Positions 25,412 through 38,200 of a DNA stretch of 64,000 nt are shown piece after piece; the stretch's first letter is position 1, and the number at the start of each line of letters is the position of its first letter. The stretch comes from Pohlia nutans. Taxonomy: Eukaryota; Streptophyta; Bryopsida; Bryales; Mniaceae. Made by a program: the position numbers and the translations under genes. The DNA lies in the NCBI GenBank assembly GCA_022496805.1, contig CM040099.1:16146531-16210530 (forward strand). The letters are read 5' to 3'. The notes beneath the pieces are model-generated. The model saw only the letters and a program-made list of their open reading frames with translations, made no database searches and was not told the DNA's origin.

Positions 25412-25627
25412 TTAGCTACAGCTGCCATTGTCAGTACTTCTGCCGCTCTCAAGATCTGGAGTTCGGTAATTCACTTTGCCGAACAAGCCTTTCTTGCCTT
25501 GTTCGAAATACCGGTTTGTCAGTAATCCCCCCGCCAGCGTCCCGTACGTGAAGAGCTTGATATCTCGGTCTTCACAAAACTTGAGCATCGTCGTCCGTGG
25601 TCGTTGATCCGGCAACGACAATTGCAC
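25412..25627 (-). pseudogene. captured exon of a plant aldo/keto reductase
   Basis: An exon opens after a consensus acceptor (TTGACAG at about 25634-25628) and reads VQLSLPDQRP, MLKFCEDRDIKLFTYGTLAG, GLLTNRYFEQGKK. This is the late barrel segment of plant aldo/keto reductases, where the query-matching core is usually D(Q/R)RP...YGT..GGLL. After about 45 residues the likeness fades and the frame stops. Catalytic tetrad exons are absent, so this is a non-functional fragment carried in the CACTA element. Confidence 0.75.
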
Positions 25628-26011
25628 CTGTCAAGTAGGGAACAGGCAAAGAATTCATTTTCACAGGTAAACGAATTTTCACGCTGCGTTGGTTGCATAC
25701 GATAACAACAGTTTGAGCTCATCTTTTGAGGTATTAATAGTATACATGCAATTAGAATGTCACAGTAATTCAAGTGACTCTTACCAGAGTTACAAAACAC
25801 GTAAGCTATCTTATTCCGTTGAAATTGGTGTAAACAAAACTTTGAACATCAAGCGGTGCAAATTCCATAGAACTTCGATCTTTTTAAGTGAGATAAGGCA
25901 CTCCATCTTGATAGGTCTTGGACTTATGGCCTTGTGCACGTAGTTTTCTTAGTCTGTAGATCACTATGTACTCAGTGAATACATTTCATTTAGTACCGTC
26001 TGCTGCTCCAG

Positions 26012-26157
26012 GAACGCCATCCAAACGAGATTGGACTGTGGAAGAAGAGGAGGCTGTCAAGAGGGGGTTCAGTAAGTTTGGACCATGCAGCTGGAATGAA
26101 ATCAAAGCAGATGAATCTACTCTTGCTAATCGATCCGCTGTTCAGATAAAGGAGAAG
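26012..26157 (+). pseudogene. captured SANT/Myb-like DNA-binding exon
   Basis: Bounded by an acceptor (GCTCCAG) and a donor (GAGAAG|GTACGA), the exon encodes TPSKRDWTVEEEEAVKRGF, SKFGPCSWNEIKADE, LANRSAVQIKEK. This is one SANT/Myb repeat with the spaced tryptophans and the RS.VQIK.K third helix typical of TRF-like or telomere-repeat-binding Myb proteins. The surrounding frame (25966-26328) quickly loses likeness. No companion exons are recognisable nearby, so it looks like a third transduplicated host fragment rather than a full gene. Confidence 0.72.
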
Positions 26158-26268
26158 GTACGAACTCACGCGAGACACCGATCACACATGCAAAAGTCGG
26201 CGCACAGTCGGAGGTATACTTTGATGAAATCCGTTCTTTCCTGCCTTAAGTGCTTACTTAGTCGAGTC

Positions 26269-26402
26269 TGCACTCAAGTTTGCTGCAATTACTGTTGTTG
26301 CGCAAACCGTGTTGTCACTAATGATTAAGGTAGGTGCACTCAAGTTTGCTGCAATTAATGTTGTTGCGCAAACTGTGTTGTCACTAATGATTAAGGTAGG
26401 TG
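26269..26402. repeat. 67-bp tandem duplication
   Basis: Two head-to-tail copies (26269-26335, 26336-26402) share CAAGTTTGCTGCAATTA and GTCACTAATGATTAAGG and differ at only a few positions. It lies directly downstream of the SANT fragment. Confidence 0.9.
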
Positions 26403-27503
26403 CAGTTCAGTTATTAGAAGATTTGGGGAATGAGTGTCATAATTTGCAATGAATATTGCATTATTGATCAAATCATACCCAATATTAGTGAAAGATAAGT
26501 CCTGCTATGCATGCAAACTTGTTCTTATTAGTTGTGTATGTTACAGTCTATAGGTAGGTGAATTTCACTAGATTACAAAATTTTCGAGTGAGTGTAAATC
26601 CCTGCAATTAAAGAGGCGGGCTTGGAAAGCAGGGAAATTGCCAAACAACGTGCCACCAGTTCTCTTCTCTTCTTGTGAGTTTTGATTTACGTTCTAAGCC
26701 TCCAATAAAATGGTGAATTTTTACCAGTTCGCATCTGAGCACAAGCTCAAGGTTAGTGTTCATTGAAACTGTGCTTCTGAGGGGAAGAATTGCTGCTGAT
26801 TATGTTTTGACTGGTCATCAATGAAAAGTCGATTGATAGATAGATATAATTGTGTTGGAAGTACAATTTATGTGATCACCGACCTTTATAGCACTTTGTT
26901 TTTATATAACGGTCGGTCATGCCACTTTTGAATTCCTGTTTGCAGTAGTACATGTAACAATAGCCACAAATGCACGGGTCCGTGCTTTTTATCTGATAAG
27001 TGGGGAGTTAGCATGTGTAGCCCCAACAGGAGATACCAGTCTTGGGAGAGTCAAAATGATACCACTAAAGTTAGTCAAAAGGTGGAACATAAAGCACAGT
27101 GTTTAGGGTAGACCGACTGACCAAAGTGTTCTCCCATGATTGACATTTGTCAGTTTGGCAAATAATCAGCACTTGGAATTGCTCACCAGCAGGGGCTTTG
27201 ACAAATTGTGCAGGAATTGCTCACCATCAATCGAGACGTGGCATCAACATTCCCTTCCCAACCGTAAGTCAATGCAATGTCCTGGGCTTTGAGGAGAAAG
27301 TGGATCAGGATAAATCGTATGTCAACATTGGTCGTGTCGGAGGTTGCCTTTTCTGTTTGCATTGTCAGTTTTGGAAATCGTATTATGTGAAAGTTCAACC
27401 AGTCATTCTATAACTGTAGCTAGCACCATTTTTGGTTTTTCCGAGGTAGGACCCACTGAGGGCTTAGAGACGTTACATGTTTCCTTGAGCTTCAAAGGCA
27501 TCA
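26403..27503. other. CACTA interior without a supported gene
   Basis: No frame here shows a recognisable domain. Short exon-like stretches near 26620-26690 (reading AWKAGKLPNNVPPVLF) and 27215-27260 (followed by GTAAGTC) could be more captured coding DNA, but I cannot assign them. Confidence 0.45.
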
Positions 27504-27823
27504 TAAGGTAACTACACCTTAAAGCGTTCACCTTACCAACTGAGCCTATTTACATACATAACACAGAAAATATTTTCAGTGGGTCTTATTAGCAAGTTCA
27601 AGAGGATTCCAACGCACTTTAGCATGCATTATTTGGACACCATATGAATAAGTTATGAATTTCCAAAGTGCTAACTATAGGTTGACCTTAAAGCGACCCT
27701 AAACTCTGATGTTCAGATTGAGCACATTCTCATTAACAGTAGGGTGTCAAAATCTACTTATTATGGAAGATTGAGCTATGCACGCTTTAAGGAAATGGTC
27801 GCTTTTAAATATAGTTACCTTAA
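27504..27823. mobile_element. candidate 320-bp MITE (family D)
   Basis: The ends are perfect 11-bp inverted repeats TAAGGTAACTA / TAGTTACCTTA. Pairing continues imperfectly inward (CACCTTAAAGCG against CGCTTTTAAATA). No open frame and no clear target duplication. Confidence 0.6.
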
Positions 27824-28530
27824 AGGTTCAGGTTTGATGGAATTATAAAGGCTTGTCGTTTGTCTCTTCGCTTTGACTGTATAAATATCCTGTGTATTTC
27901 CTCATTTTCCTGCAGCTACTCTTGATTCGATTGCTTGGCCGGCAGTCGAATCAAGAGTCAAATAGTCTTTTACATGTTACAAGTGTGCTATAGTCAATGA
28001 TAGGATGGCAAGTGTGCAAGATATTCCAATAAGTCATTGTAGATATGTTCCAGCTTGCAGAAGAAGGTGATTTCAGAATCGTCTTCCAAAACTCTATGAA
28101 GGTAAACCAAACTTACATTAATATTGTAATCTACAACATCTATTCTCAATCTTGTAAGCTGCTGGATGTGATGACAGAGGGGTTACTGTTGTTGCAGGTA
28201 TCCAGAAGACTGCACGACGCACCTGTCTTGAAAGAGTATCCATTTGTGGCTCTCGCCTTTGCTGTTCAATTACTTTTTGGGACTTAAACGGTAATTGATC
28301 ACTAGTCACCCTCATTAGTATTTGCTTATAGCAATAGCCAGTTTTGGAAGTTTACTAATTTTTGCTTAAGCATGTGGTTACGATAATGTTATTTTTTCTT
28401 GTCCGTCTCGTCAGGGCCATAAAAGAATCGTCACTCGTGTCCAAACAAAGTTCTGCTTGGGGTCCGGGTCTGATATGGGTTACAAAAAGGACAGTCTCAC
28501 TAAAACACTGTCACTTTATAATTCACTTAA
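27824..28530. other. CACTA interior, no supported gene; contains a 16-bp hairpin
   Basis: A hairpin at about 27917-27957 pairs ACTCTTGATTCGATTG with CAGTCGAATCAAGAGT, one G-T mispair. The frame at 28045-28287 has no recognisable homology. Confidence 0.5.
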
Positions 28531-28854
28531 TAGAGTTAACCGAAAAGAAGGCCATGAAACATGCCTTTTCAATCTTCTTTCAAGCGCTCTTTTGAGCTCC
28601 CTTGAGCTATGTTTGGGTTGAATAGTCTCGTGTCATAACTTGTCCCCTTGTGGGCCATGGGCTTGGAGCTTTGGTAGAAGGTGTGGAAGTCATTGCGAGG
28701 TGTGAAGAATAATGACAGTGGCTTGCTTTAAATTGTCTCCCAACTCCTCTTGAACTAGTTTTCGGTCTATTTATATTTCAATATGAGTTCAAGAGGAGTT
28801 CAAGAGAAATTTGCTAAAACTTTCCTCTTTGGGCTGACTTTTCGGTTAACTCTA
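28531..28854. mobile_element. intact TA-flanked MITE, family B, copy 1
   Basis: The element is 324 bp, starts TAGAGTTAACCGAAAAG and ends CTTTTCGGTTAACTCTA: 17-bp perfect inverted ends consistent with TA target use (Tc1/mariner-like). It is over 95% similar by eye to 38465-38788 and is the parent type of the element split by the CACTA insertion. Confidence 0.85.
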
Positions 28855-29882
28855 ATGTGTGCTAGAAATTACACATTTTCAATTCACATGAATTTAATGA
28901 TAGATTCATGAGAAAGTTGTAATACTCCATCCAAAATAGTATTGAACAAGAAAAATTGAACAATTTATACATTCCGGATTGTTCCTTTTGTCTCAAATCT
29001 GGAACTGTCTTAATTCCGAATTTGAGACAAAAAGAACAATCTAGAATATCAATTTATAGTGAAGTAGTTCATAAACAAGAAATTTAGCTAAAACAACGTT
29101 TGAGTCATATCTATGTTTAATTTTAACTCTTAATTTGATATTTTACTATATTTCCTTATTTATGAGAACTTTCAAAAATCAAATATTTTTACACAATCTA
29201 AAAAGACTATGATTTCATAATATCTTTGTCTTAAAACTATATGATATGCTTAAATATAAACTTAATAAAGTGCATGATTATTTGTTTTAGTAAAAAACCT
29301 TAAATACATAGTCCTTTCGCTACTATAATGTGAGCAGGTGCTAAATTAGGAAGAAATTCAATTTTTGAATTTAACCTACATAGTACATGATTATTGTGTA
29401 CCAACATGCCATCTATAATACCATGTAATTTTTGTAATTTTCCAATAATTTTTTCATTACCAAAAGGACATTCTTCTAAAGTCCGGACAGTCCGGGAAGG
29501 GGTACCCTGATCAGACCCGGACCCCTTGGGGTTGGAACAACTATCTTGCTTGGGGTTGGAACAAGTTTTTGGCTTGGGGTTGGTACAAATTTATGTCGTA
29601 CAGTTGGAACAAGTTTCTGGCTTGCGGTGTCTGTAAGATTTGTCTTGTTTAGGAATCCACAGTTGGTCTACTTTCCATGCATTACAAAACAATCGGAGTT
29701 TGTAAATATAAGAGATTCATCATCACAGTAAAAGAAAAATAAGCGAGTTTGTCCTGTCATTCATATCAGCATAGAAGTGAAAATCACTTAACGTTGATAT
29801 TGTATGGAGGTGTGCAACAGGCTTGTACTGCACTACTTGAAAGTCCTACTCATTTGGAGGAGAGTTCTGGAGCGTAAAATCC
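28855..29882. other. CACTA interior, no gene seen
   Basis: AT-rich. A palindromic block at about 28970-29050 pairs ATTGTTCCTTTTGTCTCAAA with a downstream complement. A short GGGTTGGAACAA-type repeat occurs near 29530-29615 (four loose copies). No supported coding sequence. Confidence 0.5.
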
Positions 29883-30374
29883 ATGGACACCGTCAACAAC
29901 TGTGGCGAGGGCGTCCCCATATCTATGGACAACGCTCACGGAAGCTCTTATTGCGGTTCACCACATCGTAGCGAACAAATGTGCGACTGCAAATTTGATG
30001 TAGGTCATGTCTTCCAGGATCTCAGCATAGGAGACATAAAGGCAAAAAATAGGAGTCCAGGTTTGCAACCTAAAAACAAACTGAGTAGACGGATAATGAA
30101 ACAAAAATTGAAAGAACTACGAATTCAGTCAAACATCATACTAAGTCAGTCACACATCATAATGCAGAAAACTAAGTGGTTGCATGACCAATGCCTCATT
30201 GCATGGGAGAATGAGAGTATGTCTGAGGAGAATGAGAGTATGACTGAGGGGAATGAGAGTATGACTCAGAAGACTGATAGTATGACTGAGGAGAATGATA
30301 GTATGACTAGGGATACGTCATTCATTAGTCGTTCTGGTCGAACGACATTCTCTGTATATCTGAATTCAAAATGA
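29883..30374 (+). CDS. small hypothetical CACTA-borne protein with 7-residue repeats
   Basis: A single-exon frame of 163 residues starts at an ATG in reasonable context (TCCATGGAC). AATAAA occurs about 37 nt past the stop. I do not recognise a family. The N-terminal third contains several Cys/His (CGSPHRSEQMCDC), the middle is basic (KNKLSRRIMKQKLKELR) and may form a helix. Residues about 110-142 are five tandem 7-residue units of the type ENESMTE, encoded by 21-bp repeats at about 30212-30310. It lies between the captured fragments and the TNP2 gene. It may be an upstream exon of the transposase transcript or an independent cargo gene. Function unknown. Confidence 0.45.
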   Translation: MDTVNNCGEGVPISMDNAHGSSYCGSPHRSEQMCDCKFDVGHVFQDLSIGDIKAKNRSPGLQPKNKLSRRIMKQKLKELRIQSNIILSQSHIIMQKTKWLHDQCLIAWENESMSEENESMTEGNESMTQKTDSMTEENDSMTRDTSFISRSGRTTFSVYLNSK

Positions 30375-32283
30375 CACATAGTTGTCTATGAATCTCAACT
30401 GCCTTGTTTGCAATAAATGTAGTTACTTACATTTTGGTATTCAAGTGTGCTATGAATGCGTCGTGTAGTTTGAATATTGCGTTTTAGATGTGTTGTAGAA
30501 TAAATCCTCTGTTATATGTAGATGCGGACTTAGGAAGGACATGAGTCCGTTTCCAAAATATACATACTATACAGAGTCAACTGTCATTGATAAATGTTAG
30601 TAGTTGTTTTGTGTTGTAGAAGATTTTAACCTTAAAGATGGTGAGATGTAGTCTGTAAAACATATGCATTCTATTGTATGGTGTAATGTAATGATGGAAC
30701 TTGCAATTGTATGATACATGTAGGCTTTGGAGGTGGGACGTCCGATCTTGTTTTGAACCTCACAACAAAAACGTTCATGCTATGGAGTGCAACATCTTCA
30801 CAGTGACGGTTGCAATGCTCAAAAATCCGTTGCATATTAACTTGTAGTAGAACCAGGACGAGGTATGTCCCTTTTCTTTAGAGTTTTTTCAATTTTAACT
30901 CTCCACTGTGCTTGTATTATTAGCAACGCTATGATATTGAATACGTTCATGTACCCCTCAATAATTGTCCCCATAATTAATAATTTGTGTGCGATTAATT
31001 TTCTATGTTTTAGACGTCCACTCTGAGCTCTGTCAATTTCAAAGGCCAAACAGTGACAGTGTAAAAAACTGTAAAGATTTACTAATACCGATTTACATGA
31101 ATTCTACGCTCCATTAACTCTTTAAAGTCCTACTCATTTGGATGCCAGTGAATTGCTCTATCATACATAATTCAGCATTGAAGGTTTCTTAATATTTACA
31201 TTGTATTCATGAATTTGTATGTGTGATAGGAGCTTGGTTTTTTTCCTTCTGTCCAACGGATGGACGATGAATTGTTATTTTTATTTTTTGGTCACCAAGT
31301 TTAGACGAGTGCATGTGTTAATTACAAAACAAATAAAAAACTTATAATGAAGGGAGAACAATGAACTCAATATTAAAGGTCAAAATTGGCTTTCCTCAAT
31401 CAACAGTAACTACTTGGATGCATTGTCACTAAAGTTTTAATGTCACTGTGTTGTTGTTATCGCTTACATTACTACATGCTATTAGTAAGGGCATGTAGAC
31501 ATACTGTACAGACGGAATGAGACGGAATGAGATGTTGCAATGTAATAAGCACTCCTATTAAATAAATAATTCCGAAATTATCTGTGATTAATAGAAAGGC
31601 GGACCAAGAGTGGGAACATAGAAATAAAATAACAACTGCTATAAGGTATCTGAATATATTAGAAGTATGATTGGACAATTGAGCATATGGGAATACCAGA
31701 GGACATGAGTTGGTAGGTCCACCTAACATGCATGGGTACATATTGTTGGTCTTCCCAGTATTAAATAATGGTCCAATTTTTGCACAGTATTCCATGATTA
31801 AACTTCCCGTGTTCTAAATTCATACTCTTGTTTTGGCTATGTGTCATGCAGTGGACATAATTGGACCTTACTAAGGGTACTATTGACCATCATGGAAGCA
31901 ATGCAAGATATTTATCTTGGCCAAGAAGTGATGGATAACTAAGCCTCTACATATATACATACTTCAAATGTATTTCGTTCATGTCGTGCTGGTTTTGGAG
32001 AAAGGTTGGCACCAAAGCATCAGCAACTGCGAGCATTGTGTTCAGAGTGCACCTTTAGTGAACTCTGTGTATCAGGTACATGCTCCCTTTTAGTGCCTTT
32101 GTACTGTGTGTATGGAAGACCTCGTATTCTGGGCAGCTTTCAAAGCATAATTAATGTAATTTAAACTTAGGTTAATATGTGAGGATGGAAGCACATGGAA
32201 AATGAAATGGACTATATCTGCAATGATTTTTATAAATTAACTCTAGTCTGGTCTAATTTTAACGTGGTAAGTTATTGTACAGT
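30375..32283. other. putative 5' flank or leader of the TNP2 gene
   Basis: About 1.9 kb of AT-rich DNA with no recognisable domain. It could hold non-coding leader exons or the transposase promoter. The first supported exon begins immediately after a plausible acceptor (TTGTACAG) at 32275-32282. Confidence 0.45.
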
Positions 32284-35200
32284 ATGAAGCAAAGACTATG
32301 TGCGGCATATCACATCGAGCGGGGTATAGCGAATAGACTGGGGTTGCCTGAGTATCCGTGTGCATGCAATCGGTGTAGAGGAGCTTTCATTAAAAAGGTA
32401 GAAACAGTGGCACGACATCACATCGCACATGGGAGGGATCCATACTTGATATACCCGGTGATGGTAAACTCAGATTCCCCAGCACACTCCTTACTCTATT
32501 CTACTTTCTATAGTATGCCAAATTAGTGTACAACTATTCCATGTGTGAAAACATGCATACTTTAAAGCTGTTATATAATTATTTATACATTAGAGTGATA
32601 CATACTATTTGATAATTGTGGAATTATGGAAATGATTGCATGTAACAACAATCAATAATCTGATTTGGAATTATGCAGACCGTAAATGGAAGAAATGTTC
32701 GAGGCCCCACAAGACGCCCACACCGACGTGGAGAACGGTACCGTCAGAGAGAACGCGACAATGGCGAAGAGGGCTTCACGTGGCCAAGGCGGACCGCAGT
32801 GGACCTTGAGAACATGGCAAGAGATGCTTTCAATCGCATAGACGACATACACAATGCTGCGGTGGACGAAGGAGTGCAACATGACATGGACATGAACGAC
32901 GTTGAGGAGGATGACCATTGCAATGAACGAAATTTGGAAAACCTGGTACGAGAATCTACTCAACGCGTTTTTGAAGGGAGCACTCAAAACCGACTGCAAT
33001 GCAGCATTGTGTTATATTCACTTTGCAGCTTGTATTCTGTACCCCACACTTTCTTGGATGCACTTCTCACTTGGATAGCAGGAGATTTGTTGCCAACATC
33101 AAACTGCTTTCCACGAACGTCCTATGAGGTAAAGAGTATGTTGATGAAGTTGGGCCTAAAACACAAACAAGTTCATTGTTGTCCAGAGGGCCACGTTCTG
33201 TATGAAGGGGAAAACGAACACTTAGAAGAATGTCCAACATGTGATGAACCACGGTATATTGATGGATCCAATAAAGTTCCAATTAGGGTTGTACGATACT
33301 TTGACGTGATTAAACATTTGGTGAGAATGTTTAAATGCCCTGAGATAGCATCACATATGACTTGGTATGCTACTCACAAATCCCAAGGTTCAGAAATGAG
33401 ATCTGTTGCAGATAGTGAGCAATGGAAGAGTATAGATCGTATGTATCCTAAGTTTTCTCAAGTGCTAACAAACCTGCGTCTAGGTTTAGTTGGAGATGGA
33501 ATCATACCTTACAAAAACAATGCCATAAAACACTCCACATGGGTATTGTTGATTACAATCTACAATCTACCTCCATGGTTGTTGACTAAGAAATTTTTCA
33601 TAGCACTAGCAGTGTTGATCCCAGGTCCTAAAGCACCTACAGCGGATAATATAGATGTCTTTTTAAAGCCAGTAGTACGTGACTTGCTTAAATTGTGGAC
33701 TGGAATACCGGCAGTGAACATGTCGAAGCCAGAGGGTGAAAGGAGATTCTCTCTTAGAGCTATGCTAATATGGACAGTAAATGACTTTCCTGCCTTTGGT
33801 CTGTTGTCTGGCCAACAAGTTCATGGATACAAAGGATGCCCATTGTGTGGTCCTATGACATGTGCGGAGCATGCCTTGTTGTTGAACAAGATGATTTATT
33901 TGGGGGGAAGACGCTATTTGGACGGCGATCATCGATTTCGTAGGGCACGAGCTGCGTTCAACAACCATCCAGAGTTGCGGTTGGCACCAGAGACCATAAC
34001 CGGGGAGGAAGTTGAGCGATGGGGTATGGAAAGATCTAACTTTCTTAGCAACGGTGGTGTGGAAAACTCACCCACGGACCCAGTGAAGCGACATGGAGTG
34101 AAATGCAGGAGCATTTTGTTTGATCTACCGTATTGGAAGGTATGCAATTTTTATTTACTATGTTGAATAAAAAACACATGCTTTGTCTCTATGAATTTAA
34201 TGTCATCCTAAAATGCATAGGCTATGAAAAGCTCACGTGCTCTATATAATGTACGCTCTTCTGTTCATAGTAGTTAAGCAATGTCTGTACTGCTGTTCTT
34301 AGTCGACTCTTAATCCTCAATTAAAAAACAAGGCAGTTTATTGAGCAGTGTGAAGGGTCCAAAAGTGGGATGCAAAGAATATAAAAAGTGTGATGTTGCA
34401 ATCAGTTCATTACAAAATGACTTAATGAAATGAACTAAGAATTAAATAAAAGTGGTATTGAAAATATTGTCTGTGGAGCATGGAATGTCCATTATTTGGA
34501 AGTTGAAAGGATTTGGAAGACGAACAGGTGTGGAAAAATCTGAGATTTTGTTTATGTCAAATTTAGTTTTAGTTAATACAGTGACATTTAAAACATGATT
34601 TTCCAAAATAAGTAGACTTAAATAATGGTAACCACAAAATTTCAAAGGGCATGTTATTACACTTTCAGTACAGTATGTTTACAAAAATATAGGTCAATGA
34701 ACGAATTGTAATCGAATTTGAAGAGAAAACCTTGTAAAAACAATTAAAAATAATTAATAATAAAAATGATAAAGCGAAACGTACATATGGGATCCTGACA
34801 TTGACATTTACAACCTTGCTTTGTACATCAACTACCTTCTTGGTAATCATCTTACTTTTTACAATGTTTAATTGAAATAGTTTTGAATTGGGACCTTCGT
34901 TTGACAGGGTTAATAGAGGTTGGCTCAGTCATTGCCCCTCATCTGTCGATGTTTCCAGTTCTCAATATAGGTCATGCAGCAGTATAGACACTGACATATC
35001 ATTGTAATATGACAACAACATAATTATTATGACATAGCACTTGTAAGGTTTATATAACGAAACTACTGATTTTTTGTTTCTGCATACACAATGTGCAAAT
35101 GATACTAAATTAGGCAAACATTAAAAATTGAAAAGGCTTGTTGTAGGAATCATAAAACTTACTGTTCCGGAAACAGTTGAGTGTCGGAGTCTTCCCTTCT

Positions 35201-38200
35201 ATTGAAAAAATGAAGTTATTGAGTCTAGTTTTCACATCACGTTGTAGATCTTATGAATCTCAATTATAAATTTTTCTGTTTTATTGCATTGTAGGTAGCT
35301 TTAGGTCTTGCCTTACGCTGCATATGTTGTTGCCATTCTTTCCATTTAAATTCTAAATCTAATTTTTACAAACGTATATCATGTGATTCTGCATTGTAAT
35401 TATCACCACTCAAGATTATTTTTGTTTCTCATGGAGTTGTTGTAATTATTATGAATTCCTCGAAATATTAGATAAAAACTTCTATAATGAGTTCATTTTG
35501 TATTTGAAGATTTGCGGAACTATGGGAAGAAAAGGAAAAACAGAATTTCATGACTGGGAAGAAAAAAGAAATATATATCATTTTTAACAAATATTGAATG
35601 CTGAAATTTGTATGAGAGTGTAGTTTGACATTTATTCTGAGGATGGGAATTGAAGGGTTAAACATTGCAAAGTATGAATAATGGTCATCATGATATACAC
35701 ATTTAGCAACACCCCGATATAGTATGTGCTGAGAACATAATGAGATCAATTTAACCCTTTAAGGGCCGCACATGTAAATAGTGGCTGTTTGTGGGTGACA
35801 ACTAAATTTGAATGCAAAGACGAAGTTTTTCGCTATTGGTTTCAATTTAGAAAATTAAATTTATCAAGTGTAGTATTCCATTCACTTTTTGCTTTCTGTA
35901 AATTTCAAGTTCAAATTACTGTATTGAAGTTGTCAGCTACGTAGCTGAAGGTCTGAATTAAAGTAGATAGGATGTTAACCTTCTGAATTACTAGTAGAAA
36001 TCTTGTCAGATGTGACTTGTCTTTAATGACTCTTCTTCATTTTGACTTTGTCCATAGTGCATGAAATTGTGATTTTGAGTCACTAAAGATAAGTCATACC
36101 AGACATGTTGTCGTTAAAGACAAGTCCCATTTGACAAGGATTGTACTAGTGAATTTTAAAATCAAGATTACATAATTCTATAGAATAAATATCATGTCAT
36201 TTTCCATTTTCATTTGCGCATGTTCTAGAGTTTACTTTATTTTTTGGAGGTTCTTTGTAAGTAAAATGAATGTATTTCAGTATTTGACTTATGAATTTAT
36301 TAAAGTTCATTCTGTATTAGAAAATTCTATTTTCAAGAAGAGTAATAGGAAACATACAATTTCATGAAAGAAAATATTAAAAAATATAATTTAATCAACC
36401 TTGAAAACTTAAATGTGTAATCAAAGTGTAGTTTTACTGTTATACAACAGAATCAAATGTTAAAGGTTTAATATATGGAGGGTCATGCCACACACAAAAC
36501 ATGCATCATGATTTTGTGTAAAAACTAGCTGACAGAGATAGGTACCATTTATGTGTGGTGGCCCAGAAAGTGCTGAGTACAATAGAGGGGTTAGTCTGTG
36601 ACTTCAGTGGAGAAAGGCAAGACAGCAAGTGATGTGACATAATACTGTGCAGCTGCTACAATGGATGTGCCACTGACTGAATTGAATTTTGCATGCACCT
36701 TATTCAGTCTGCATGTAGTAAGTATTTGGAGTCGGTATATGTCAAGTTAAATAATACAAGGAATATACATGACAACTGGGTTTCCAAGAGGAGTAGCCTA
36801 AGAATTGAATTTAGTATAGGAAAACAATTAGAATGGCAGAAAGACAGCAGAGGAGAATGAACTCACTTGATTATGGCCTAGAAATGTTCCTAAATGTGCC
36901 CACAGTTTTGATACTATTGATTGCAATCTAGACATACATTTTCTAGGAATTTTAGGGTAATAGAGTTATTACATGCATGTGAATATGCAATCTCTAATAT
37001 GTGTTGTCTTGTTTTGGAAAGGATCTACCTGTACGCCATGTTTTGGACGTCATGCACTGCGAGAAAAACATATCTGAGAATATATTGAGGACCACGTTTG
37101 GTGAAAAGGACTCTCCAGCGGTGAGGGCAGACATGCAGGCACGAGGAATCTGTCCACACCTTCATCTCCAACCACTTGGCCCCAACAGGGACAGGTTCTA
37201 TATGCCTGACGCGCCGTATGTGTTGTCTGCTGAAGACAAGGCAAAGGTATTGCGTGTTTTGAAGTCTTTGAGAACACCAACTCACTATGTTTCTGCACTA
37301 CACACGAAAATTAGCAAGGGAAAATTATCCGGTTTAAAATCACATGACTTTCATGTTCTACTACAACAGATATTACCGTTGTGTTTCAGGAAGGTGTCTA
37401 ATAAACGATTGGCAGGGGCAGTGATACGTTTGAGTAGGGTCTTTAGGAAATTGTGTGCAAAATCAGTTAATAGTGCCAATAGGGAACAATTACTATCAGA
37501 TTGTGCAGAAACTATGTGCATGCTCGAAAAAGAATTTCCTCTAGCCTTTTTTGACATAATGTCACATTTGCCAAATCACCTAGTTGAACAATTGTTCCAA
37601 TGCGGTCCCGTTCATACGAGGTGGATGTACCCATATGAACGGTACTTCAAAACGTTAAAAGGATATGTCCGTAACTTGGCAAAACCAGAGGGTAGCATCG
37701 CACAGGGATATCAAGTTGAAGAAGCATTGGGATTCATCACTGAGTACATGTCTGACTACAACATTACATCAAGAAGGGTGTGGGACGACAAAGATGACCC
37801 AACGATGGTAGATGAGATTCTAGAAGGAAAAGGGAAGCCAAAATTGTTGTCTGAGGATTTGAGAAATGCGATGCACGAATTTGTCCTCGACAATGCTTCC
37901 CACATCGAGCCATACCGGGAGTAAGTATTTTGTTATTTCCATTTCAAATGTACAATGATACGGTATTCGAGAGATATATGGATGTTGTAGATCACATTAT
38001 AATAAAAAGAAAAATTGGAGTATAATGCATTGAGAGCAATTGTTAATATATCCAAAATAACTGAACAAGGAGAGTAACATTAATTATTTAAGGATCACAC
38101 GTCCAAACAGTGGATGCTTTTTGATCATAGCCATTGGTTTAACATGACGATGAAGTTTATTGCTACCGATTTCAATTGAGAAAATGTAGTTTGTTGACTC

